From positions 1 to 28,030 of IMG/VR virus record IMGVR_UViG_3300022924_000029: a DNA stretch of 28,030 nt. One strand, 5' to 3'. The position numbers were made by a program, and so were the translations under genes. Below are positions 13,710 through 18,334 of the stretch, one piece after another. Source of the DNA: a virus. Below the pieces are notes generated by a model, which was not told the DNA's origin, ran no database searches, and saw only the letters and a program-made list of their open reading frames with translations. The stretch's first letter is position 1; each line of letters begins with the position of its first letter.

Positions 13710-13915
13710 AGCAGCCTCCTGAGCTTCTCCATGCAATCGGTTTGATTGTCCACACCCAAAGCCGTCCACACTTGGGACAAGGCGCAGGTTTGGGCCTGAG
13801 CAGCCATGCTGTCAGATGAATAGCCTTTAGCCCAATGCGGGCGCATAGCCTCCAAGACTTCGATGTTGCTTTGGAGGCGTATGATTTCTGCTTTTAACTC
13901 TGCTTTCTTCGCCAT
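13706..13915 (-). CDS. Small coiled-coil protein
   Basis: The 69-aa protein starts at ATG 13913-13915 with GGAGG 4 nt upstream. It begins MAKKAELKAEIIRLQSNIEV, a coiled-coil helix, and ends NQTDCMEKLRRLL. An upstream in-frame start lacks support. Function unknown. Confidence 0.7.
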   Translation of the reverse strand: MAKKAELKAEIIRLQSNIEVLEAMRPHWAKGYSSDSMAAQAQTCALSQVWTALGVDNQTDCMEKLRRLL

Positions 13916-13923
13916 GTTGCCTC

Positions 13924-14169
13924 CTAGTTCAAAATAGGCCATGAAACCGAAACTTGCTCAGGATGGGCAGCCACTTCAACTACATTCGGCGCCCACATGA
14001 ACTGGCCATTGATGAAATTAAGCTTGCCCTCGTAGATGTTGGTCGACTCCATCGGAGTCATGAGGCGGTTAGGGCAATCGGCAGGCATGTCAACTCCTAT
14101 AAACCCGCCGCATACGAGGCAGCACGACGGACCGCGCATGCCAATGGCTTTGAGCCGGTGCCCGGCCAT
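13924..14169 (-). CDS. Small Cys-containing phage protein
   Basis: The 81-aa protein shares TAATG with the stop of the membrane protein gene. Residues 12-38 read RGPSCCLVCGGF, then PADCPNRLMTP; small phage proteins with a C-x2-CGG then CPxR-x-MT pattern are common and probably hold one zinc. The rest is strand-rich (KLNFINGQFMWAPN). Function unknown. Confidence 0.75.
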   Translation of the reverse strand: MAGHRLKAIGMRGPSCCLVCGGFIGVDMPADCPNRLMTPMESTNIYEGKLNFINGQFMWAPNVVEVAAHPEQVSVSWPILN

Positions 14170-14354
14170 TACGGTTGAGTCGATTTGGTGCGGGAATCGT
14201 TGGCCATGACGGCCAGATCGATCCGTTGGTTGTAGCTGCGGTTATACAGCACAAAACAGATCCAAGGTACGATCCAGAAACCTGCTGTCAACAGGAACAG
14301 GATGAAATGAAGGAGGTGCGACGTTTTGCGGTATTGCAGAGCTTGCAGGTTCAT
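14169..14354 (-). CDS. Small inner-membrane protein, possible superinfection-immunity type
   Basis: The 61-aa protein starts at ATG 14352-14354 with GGAG 7 nt upstream. It begins MNLQALQYRKTSHLLHFILF and continues LLTAGFWIVPWICFVLYN, a hydrophobic hairpin. The order KTSH-x-LH-x3-LLT-x-GxW-x2-PW is like a common family of tiny phage and bacterial membrane proteins, some annotated as superinfection-immunity (Imm)-like. The C-terminus is polar. An exclusion function is a guess; membrane localisation is well supported. Confidence 0.7.
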   Translation of the reverse strand: MNLQALQYRKTSHLLHFILFLLTAGFWIVPWICFVLYNRSYNQRIDLAVMANDSRTKSTQP

Positions 14355-14478
14355 AACGATTCTCCACACTAGTTGATACGCAGACAGCGATTGAGATTAG
14401 GGAGTGCCAGATGACAGCCCCAAGTACAAGCCAGAACAGCATCCGGGCGTTCACTGGATCATCTTCTTCGTGAAACAT
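14242..14478 (-). CDS. Possible small membrane protein overlapping its neighbours
   Basis: The 78-aa frame begins MFHEEDDPVNARMLFWLVLG, with a transmembrane segment at about residues 13-35, then a polar tail. It overlaps the upstream gene by 28 nt and the next membrane protein gene by 113 nt, which is unusual. A start at the second methionine (MLFWLV, 14442) is possible. No clear ribosome binding site. The hydrophobic segment argues it is real; the long tail overlap argues for caution. Confidence 0.45.
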   Translation of the reverse strand: MFHEEDDPVNARMLFWLVLGAVIWHSLISIAVCVSTSVENRYEPASSAIPQNVAPPSFHPVPVDSRFLDRTLDLFCAV

Positions 14479-14852
14479 TGCGCGCAGTAAAAAACTGGCT
14501 CAGTCTCGATGTGCCGGATTTTGTCGACGAATTGAACCAGACTGCCCCGGCCTTTTTGCTCGCAAATGATGCAGGTGCCGACTACACCAAACATTGGGGC
14601 AGCTTTCTTGAAATCCTGTATGCCGGGGCCGCCCTCAAGCGATTTCTTGATGACCTCGATGCCTTCATCAACGAACACGCCCATGGGCACATTCTTGCGA
14701 GCTTTGGCGCGGGCGTTGAAAATCCAAACATTGGCGAGGATCGCGGCCATTGAGGCTTTGTGCCGGTCGCCCTCCAAAGTCTGATCGTAGTCCCGGCCGA
14801 CTTCCAAAACGCAGGAGCGGGGGTGTTGGTTCCACGGGGTGAAATTGCCCAT
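14451..14852 (-). CDS. Phage protein with two CxxC zinc-binding pairs
   Basis: The 133-aa protein starts at ATG 14850-14852, sharing TGATG with the upstream stop; GGAGG lies 6 nt upstream. It begins MGNFTPWNQHPRSCVLEVGR, has helical GVFVDEGIEVIKKSLEG, and ends with CIIC ... CAQC (about residues 98-127), a four-cysteine zinc ribbon. The zinc site suggests nucleic acid or protein binding. No family recognised. Confidence 0.8.
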   Translation of the reverse strand: MGNFTPWNQHPRSCVLEVGRDYDQTLEGDRHKASMAAILANVWIFNARAKARKNVPMGVFVDEGIEVIKKSLEGGPGIQDFKKAAPMFGVVGTCIICEQKGRGSLVQFVDKIRHIETEPVFYCAQCFTKKMIQ

Positions 14853-15154
14853 CACTGGCCTCCGACTTTAGCTTCGAGTTTGCTGATGCGCAGGAGGAGG
14901 GTCTTAACGACATCTGACTCGCCCTGCAGGCCGAAAGACTCCAAGTCGGCGATGCGCTTAAGCAGCTTTTCGTTGTTTTGCGACAGGCTGGTGATCGTGT
15001 AGGCGGCTTGGGTCAAGCCTTCATTCACACCGCTGGCCATGCCCATGTAGAAGGCATGCTCGATGTCAGCGATGCCGTAGGTGTAGGGGGCGTTCGAAAG
15101 GGTGTTGTGGGCGGCGAAAGCCTTGAAAGCGGCTTGGTATGTGTCAGTGGCCAT
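14852..15154 (-). CDS. Small helical protein, first gene of the P5 unit
   Basis: The 100-aa protein begins MATDTYQAAFKAFAAHNTLS, continues YGIADIEHAFYMGMASGV and ends in a coiled coil (LLKRIADLES ... LLLRISKLEAKVGG). AGGAG lies 7-8 nt before the ATG. It is the first gene behind P5. Function unknown. Confidence 0.8.
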   Translation of the reverse strand: MATDTYQAAFKAFAAHNTLSNAPYTYGIADIEHAFYMGMASGVNEGLTQAAYTITSLSQNNEKLLKRIADLESFGLQGESDVVKTLLLRISKLEAKVGGQ

Positions 15155-15192
15155 TGGTCACTCTCCTAAGAAGCGTTGGTGTAGGAAGCTTC

Positions 15193-15234
15193 ATTGTATC
15201 ATGGAGGACCCCGGCTGAATACTACCGTCCATCG
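15193..15234 (-). promoter_or_regulatory. Leftward promoter P5 with 36-nt box spacing (diverged box)
   Basis: Read leftward: CGATGGACGG (15225-15234), TAGTATTCA, then TACAAT (15193-15198). The box differs from P2-P4 at three positions, but the 36-nt spacing is exact. The -10 is followed by GAAG as at P2. It heads the long run of small genes from 15154 to 11237. Confidence 0.8.
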
Positions 15235-15705
15235 GATCGCGGAGGGTGGACCGGGCGGCACTGGGGGAAGTTATTGTGGGGCGCAGGCAGGACGCAAGGA
15301 AGCTATTGGGCGGATTTAATATGCCGGAGGAGGTCGGATTTGGGGTCTGGAATGGGGTCTGGAATGGGGGAAATTATTGGGAATGGACCGGGTCTGGACC
15401 GGGTCTGCCGTCGACATAGAACCTCGGAGAGACCCCGGAGGACCGGGGGTGGGCCGGGTATCGAGAATCGTCCAACTAGAAAAGAATAAGAAGGAGAGAG
15501 ACCCTCCCCCCTCCTCCCCTTGCCGTAGGCCGGGAGAGACGTCTTGGTACCCCGCAAGGGGAAGGAGGGGGAGGTTCCGTCTCCCCGGCTATTCGCCGGA
15601 AGGTCAGGACACCCGAGACACCCGGCCAGTGCCCGTCGTCCGGGGGTCAGGCCGATATCCTATCTCCGCCATCTGGCCGGTCCACGCCGGTCCATGGTGA
15701 GGAGG
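15235..15705. other. Gene-free G-rich region with TGGACCGG repeats; candidate origin/control region
   Basis: I see no credible gene in these 470 bases; frames here are low-complexity and lack binding sites. Purines dominate the plus strand over 15235-15500. TGGACCGG occurs at 15247, 15384 and 15395 on the plus strand and at 15677-15684 and 15687-15694 on the minus strand (tandem, 10 bp apart), with near copies at 15439 and 15450. There are two adjacent 12-bp repeats (GGGGTCTGGAAT, 15342-15365) and two 11-bp repeats (GGACCGGGTCT, 15385-15406). A long inverted repeat lies at 15503-15574. Such iteron-like clusters occur at replication origins or regulator-binding regions; the function is inferred. 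Confidence 0.55.
15503..15574. repeat. 20-bp polypyrimidine/polypurine inverted repeat
   Basis: Left arm CCTCCCCCCTCCTCCCCTTG (15503-15522) and right arm CAAGGGGAAGGAGGGGGAGG (15555-15574) pair at 17 of 20 positions with a 32-nt loop. The arms are pure pyrimidine/purine but for two bases, so the element could form a long hairpin in RNA or an unusual DNA structure. Confidence 0.7.
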
Positions 15706-16134
15706 TTAGTTGTTCCGGATGCGGCTGTATTTCTGGCGTGCGGACAGTTCGAACTCATAAACCCCGTAGAAGGTCCCTTTGTACCACACGTGCCATCTTT
15801 TAGTGCGGGGGCTTTGCCGTACGCCATCCTCCCTGCTAACTTCTGGCTCCCGGTACGTGCCGAGCAGCTTTTGCAGCTTGACTTTGGCTGCCGCCTCAGT
15901 GCCAAACCCGGCCCTGTAAAATCCGTCAAGGTACAAATTCCACTTGCCGGAGACGGGATTAAACTCAATTCGGCTAGAAACCGGCCGATCTTGGGCAGCG
16001 GGTTTGGGGGTCGAGTCGAAAACCGAGAGGGCCAAATTCGCCTCGCGCCGGCTGGGGTGGGTCGAAATCAGCTTGCCGCCAAACCAAAACTCCCAGTCGT
16101 TGCCATTTTCGCAGTGTACGCCATTGTCTTTCAT
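15706..16134 (-). CDS. Phage protein with two AP2/SH3-like repeat units, unknown function
   Basis: The 142-aa protein starts behind GAGG (8-nt spacing). It has three similar strand-rich stretches: DWEFWFGGKLISTHPSRREA, then GKWNLYLDGFYRAGFGTEAA, then KRWHVWYKGTFYGVYEFELS. Each is W-x-[FLV]-[WY]-x-x-G-x-[FLY] followed by an acidic helix, so the protein looks like a triplicated small beta-beta-beta-alpha module, a layout like AP2-type DNA-binding repeats. It has its own promoter P6 and stands alone between P6 and the repeat-rich gap. DNA binding is inferred from the repeat shape. Confidence 0.75.
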   Translation of the reverse strand: MKDNGVHCENGNDWEFWFGGKLISTHPSRREANLALSVFDSTPKPAAQDRPVSSRIEFNPVSGKWNLYLDGFYRAGFGTEAAAKVKLQKLLGTYREPEVSREDGVRQSPRTKRWHVWYKGTFYGVYEFELSARQKYSRIRNN

Positions 16135-16169
16135 GCTAAATCCTCTTAGGTGCGGGGGTCGTTGCCACC

Positions 16170-16198
16170 ATTAGACCACGCCTTCTTGGGGCCGTCAA
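16170..16198 (-). promoter_or_regulatory. Leftward sigma70 promoter P6
   Basis: Read leftward: TTGACG (16193-16198), 17-nt spacer, TCTAAT (16170-16175). Just upstream on the plus strand lies TTGCCCGACGAGC (16203-16215), the same core as the P2 and P4 boxes but inverted relative to the promoter. It heads the 142-aa gene. Confidence 0.75.
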
Positions 16199-16234
16199 TC
16201 CTTGCCCGACGAGCTTCCCGGAGGCCAGAGACGA

Positions 16235-16260
16235 CGACGCCCGGCGAGGTCCGGGCGTCG
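16235..16260 (-). terminator. 10-bp hairpin ending the P4 unit
   Basis: CGACGCCCGG / CCGGGCGTCG with a 6-nt loop, perfect 10-bp stem. In the leftward direction it is followed by TCGTCTCTGG, with little U-tract. Placed between the last P4-unit gene and promoter P6, it probably ends P4 transcription. Confidence 0.6.
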
Positions 16261-16272
16261 GTGGGGGGTCGA

Positions 16273-16306
16273 ACGTTCCACGGGCGGGGAGGTACGTTCC
16301 ACGGGC
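16273..16306. repeat. Two 13-bp direct repeats, 21 bp apart
   Basis: ACGTTCCACGGGC at 16273-16285 and 16294-16306, same face of the helix. GTTCCACG equals half of the parS-like palindrome found nearby. A GGGCAC-C-GTGCCC palindrome overlaps the second copy. Operator-like. Confidence 0.7.
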
Positions 16307-16314
16307 ACCGTGCC

Positions 16315-16500
16315 CTATGGTCGTCCGCCGTTGCATATGTCCTGTTCGATCTTGGCCGCTGTCACTTCACATTCGCGTTCGACGGGCACTGGCTCGACGA
16401 CATACGCCCCGCAATTGTCGCATTGTCGGCTTTGTTCGCCATTGAGCAGGTCGATGACAGTGTAGGTCGTAGTGCCGGGGCATTTAAGATGATGTTCCAT
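16315..16500 (-). CDS. Small zinc-binding protein with parS-like start region
   Basis: The 61-aa protein starts at ATG 16498-16500. It begins MEHHLKCPGTTTYTVIDLLN and has RQCDNCGAYVVEP, giving C-x2-C plus an earlier HHxxC, a likely zinc site. The SD (GAGG) and start codon are embedded in GGTTTCACATGGAACA, a parS-like sequence shared with the next gene upstream, and both proteins begin MEH. Function unknown. Confidence 0.75.
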   Translation of the reverse strand: MEHHLKCPGTTTYTVIDLLNGEQSRQCDNCGAYVVEPVPVERECEVTAAKIEQDICNGGRP

Positions 16501-16508
16501 GTGAAACC
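16493..16508. other. parS-like palindrome (14/16) over a start codon
   Basis: TGTTCCATGTGAAACC on the plus strand; differs from TGTTNCACGTGAAACA at two positions. Read leftward it spans the end of the ribosome binding site and the ATG of the 61-aa gene. Confidence 0.55.
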
Positions 16509-16721
16509 TCAGCAATTCAGGATAAGGTGTTCGCAGCCTTCGCGCTCATCGCACTTGCAGCGGACGTGGGTTTGATTACGGTCAATACGCCACTCGGACG
16601 ATATGCCGGTGGGGCTTTGCTCGTTGGCCCATTTTTCGATCAGGCGGTCCGACCACTCTTGCGGCACGCACACTTTCATGCTTATCAAGCCAACTTGCGT
16701 AATTTCAGGTTTGTGTTCCAC
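16509..16721 (-). CDS. Small protein with Cys/His cluster, GTG start
   Basis: The 70-aa protein begins at GTG 16719-16721 with TAGGAG 6 nt upstream: MEHKPEITQVGLISMKVCVP. The C-terminal part reads HVRCKCDEREGCEHLILNC, a Cys/His cluster like those in zinc-binding miniproteins. The start region carries a parS-like palindrome. A GNRA-type hairpin lies just before the ribosome binding site. Function unknown. Confidence 0.75.
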   Translation of the reverse strand: MEHKPEITQVGLISMKVCVPQEWSDRLIEKWANEQSPTGISSEWRIDRNQTHVRCKCDEREGCEHLILNC

Positions 16722-16729
16722 GTGAAACT
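16714..16729. other. parS-like palindrome (15/16) over a start codon
   Basis: TGTTCCACGTGAAACT on the plus strand, one base from TGTTNCACGTGAAACA. It covers the GTG start of the 70-aa gene and most of the spacer to its ribosome binding site. Confidence 0.65.
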
Positions 16730-16733
16730 CCTA

Positions 16734-16749
16734 GGGGCCTTTCGGCCCC
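16734..16749 (-). other. GNRA-loop hairpin between two P4-unit genes
   Basis: Read leftward GGGGCC-GAAA-GGCCCC, a 6-bp stem closed by a GAAA tetraloop, 10 nt after the stop of the 201-aa gene and directly before TAGGAG. It may set relative expression of the two genes. Confidence 0.5.
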
Positions 16750-16759
16750 GGATTTGGGT

Positions 16760-17365
16760 TTATTCTTCCGACAGGTAGGCGTCGATTTCATTGCTTGCAA
16801 TATCGTCGTTGGTGAGGTCGTCGCCTTTGATTGCTGCTTGGAGGTCGGCAGCGGTTTTCTCGCCGCGTTTGATCAAGGCCCGGATGCGGTTGCCTGCGTT
16901 CATCCGGCGTTGGCCACGGTTCAGGTATTGGTATTTGGCGAAGTGGGTGCCGGGGATTTCACCGAACAGATGGTCTGCAATGGCGCAGGTTTCATCTGGG
17001 TTCAGGCCGCGCAGCATTTCAGCCACTTCATCACCATTGTCGACCGAGGCCGAGCCGGACCAGTTGACGGTTTTGACATAGGTTGGGCGATATTTGTTCA
17101 GGGTGCCCGCCATGGTGTTTTCGTCTTCCTCGGATTCTTCATCCTCGTCCTCTACTTCGCGCTGGGCGATGCATTCTTCGATTTCTTCCATCCACTGCGC
17201 TTCGGTCAGGTCGTTGATTTTGGCCACTTCGATCATTTCACCCAACTGGTCTTCGGTGTTGGTGTCGATCACATAGAAGTAGGTTTGGCCTTCATCTTCG
17301 CCACGAACCAATTGCACGTTCAGGGCGGCCAGTTTTTTGTTGAAGGTGTCGATGCGCAGTGCCAT
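16760..17365 (-). CDS. First leftward gene; acidic-linker protein, paralog of the 212-aa P2 protein
   Basis: The 201-aa protein starts behind AGGAA (6-nt spacing). The N-terminal part (residues 1-70) is mixed alpha/beta. Next is a very acidic linker (EDEDEESEEDE, about 75-85). Then comes a domain, GDEVAEMLRG to GNRIR, that aligns ungapped over 52 residues with the protein at 6495-7133 (about 40% identity; shared DET, KY, N-x-GQ-RM, GN-IR). The C-terminus is acidic helix. It is the first gene behind P4, hence probably among the first made after entry. Domain function unknown; duplicates at the head of two separate units suggest a regulatory or structural DNA-associated role. Confidence 0.85.
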   Translation of the reverse strand: MALRIDTFNKKLAALNVQLVRGEDEGQTYFYVIDTNTEDQLGEMIEVAKINDLTEAQWMEEIEECIAQREVEDEDEESEEDENTMAGTLNKYRPTYVKTVNWSGSASVDNGDEVAEMLRGLNPDETCAIADHLFGEIPGTHFAKYQYLNRGQRRMNAGNRIRALIKRGEKTAADLQAAIKGDDLTNDDIASNEIDAYLSEE

Positions 17366-17411
17366 GATGAATTCCTCGGTAGAGTGGGGCGGCGAAAGCC
17401 CCGATGTAGTT

Positions 17412-17453
17412 ATTATACCAAAGGGGGGTTGTTTTGAAAATTACCGCTCGTCG
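17412..17453 (-). promoter_or_regulatory. Leftward promoter P4 with 36-nt box spacing
   Basis: Read leftward: CGACGAGCGG (17444-17453), TAATTTTCA, then perfect TATAAT (17412-17417). The -35 position is TTTTCA. It is the rightmost promoter of the leftward arm, divergent from the structural operon. Confidence 0.9.
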
Positions 17454-17509
17454 GGCAAGATGTGCAATCTCACGGGCGCGTGCGCTCCACAAAAGCTGAC
17501 CTCCGACAT

Positions 17510-17559
17510 GCGTCAAAGGCTTGACGCAAACACCCCACCCATTGTCAAAATCTTGACGC
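17510..17559. promoter_or_regulatory. Paired operator-like dyads
   Basis: GCGTCAA-AGGC-TTGACGC (17510-17527) and TTGTCAA-AATC-TTGACGC (17542-17559): two dyads with the same 4-nt centre, 32 bp apart (about three helical turns). The right half of the second is the -35 of the rightward promoter, so a bound protein could repress or activate the head operon. Confidence 0.75.
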
Positions 17560-17581
17560 GCGGTTTCGGGCGTGGTAAACT
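17553..17581 (+). promoter_or_regulatory. Rightward promoter of the structural operon
   Basis: TTGACG (17553-17558), 17-nt spacer, TAAACT (17576-17581). The first gene starts at 17623. The -10 matches only 4 of 6, consistent with a regulated late promoter. Confidence 0.7.
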
Positions 17582-17622
17582 TCGACCTACGATGACCCGG
17601 AAAACGCCGGGAGATTTGGACC

Positions 17623-17877
17623 ATGAGAAAATATAAATATGACCCGCGCCTGTTCGACGATTGTGACCCATTCCGGATCCCCTACGGCGAAGATGGCTAT
17701 GACCCCTTTTATGATCGGCCACTTCCACGGCTGACGGTCCGGGCTGCTCTTGATCCAAACACCCTCTATCTAAGAGAGGCGATTTTAAACGCCAGAGCAC
17801 AGAGATTCCACTATGAGCAACGACACGAAGCCGTCAGATCTGACGCCGTCCGACTTAAAGCAGTTCTTAGTCGATAA
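17623..17877 (+). CDS. Small protein ahead of terminase
   Basis: The 84-aa protein begins MRKYKYDPRLFDDCDPFRIP, is rich in aromatic, acidic and Pro residues for 35 residues, then has a basic helical C-terminus (REAILNARAQRFHYEQRHEA). GGGAG lies about 10 nt before the ATG. The 3' end overlaps terS by 65 nt. No family recognised; the position suggests a packaging accessory or regulator. Confidence 0.65.
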   Translation: MRKYKYDPRLFDDCDPFRIPYGEDGYDPFYDRPLPRLTVRAALDPNTLYLREAILNARAQRFHYEQRHEAVRSDAVRLKAVLSR

Positions 17878-18334
17878 CCGCGAAAACGGCTTTCTGTCCC
17901 TCACTCAAGCTCAGCGGGTTTTCGGCCTCGAATTTACAAAAGGCGCCACCTATCTTGAGGCAGCAGAAACTGCCGGGATCCACAAGTCTCAAGCGGCACG
18001 TACTCTGCGCGATCCTTTGGTGGCGTGCTTCATCAACTACCTGAATCAGCAGAAAGAGCATTACTCGCTGATCGACGCCAGTTTCATTGAGGTCACCTAT
18101 CTGACCTTGCTGTCGAAACTGATGGGCGAGGAAGAAGTCCCGATGATAGACCGGGAAGGCACCGCGATGTTGAGGAAGGTTTTCCACTCCTCCGAGGCTG
18201 TCGCCCTGCTGAGAGATATGGCCAAAATCAGCGGCCACTATAAGGACGATCCTAGCATCATCCTTAACGTGCAGACCCAGCTGACCGAAGAACAACGGAT
18301 GATTTTGGATAAGGCACTAGATGAACGCTTCTAA
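17813..18334 (+). CDS. terS: Terminase small subunit
   Basis: The 173-aa protein precedes the large terminase gene and overlaps it by 14 nt. It has an HTH-like region (KGATYLEAAETAGIHKSQAART, about residues 42-63), as in DNA-recognising small terminase subunits, a helical central part (SLIDASFIEVTYLTLLSKLM) typical of the oligomerisation core, and a C-terminal region (LTEEQRMILDKALDERF) that would contact TerL. The subunit binds the packaging site and loads the motor. Assignment is by position, size and HTH. Confidence 0.85.
   Translation: MSNDTKPSDLTPSDLKQFLVDNRENGFLSLTQAQRVFGLEFTKGATYLEAAETAGIHKSQAARTLRDPLVACFINYLNQQKEHYSLIDASFIEVTYLTLLSKLMGEEEVPMIDREGTAMLRKVFHSSEAVALLRDMAKISGHYKDDPSIILNVQTQLTEEQRMILDKALDERF

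Noticed and set aside
14466-14482. CGTGAAACA half match to parS
   Set aside because: Only one arm matches; the other half is unrelated, so not counted with the four sites.
15303-15557. Minus-strand frame with PIPDPIPDPK repeats in the gene-free region
   Set aside because: Repeats come directly from the DNA repeats; no ribosome binding site; low complexity.
15544-16149. Plus-strand open frame (201 codons)
   Set aside because: Antisense of the 142-aa gene and extends into the repeat-rich gap; no start signals.
16136-16336. Minus-strand frame upstream of the 142-aa gene
   Set aside because: Runs through a terminator hairpin, direct repeats and promoter P6; composition is Pro/Arg noise.
17292-17624. 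Minus-strand frame spanning the divergent control region
   Set aside because: It overlaps promoter P4, the dyads and the start of the 201-aa gene; the LARRAVI resemblance to the Lar-like protein end is only the shared promoter box read in the same frame.
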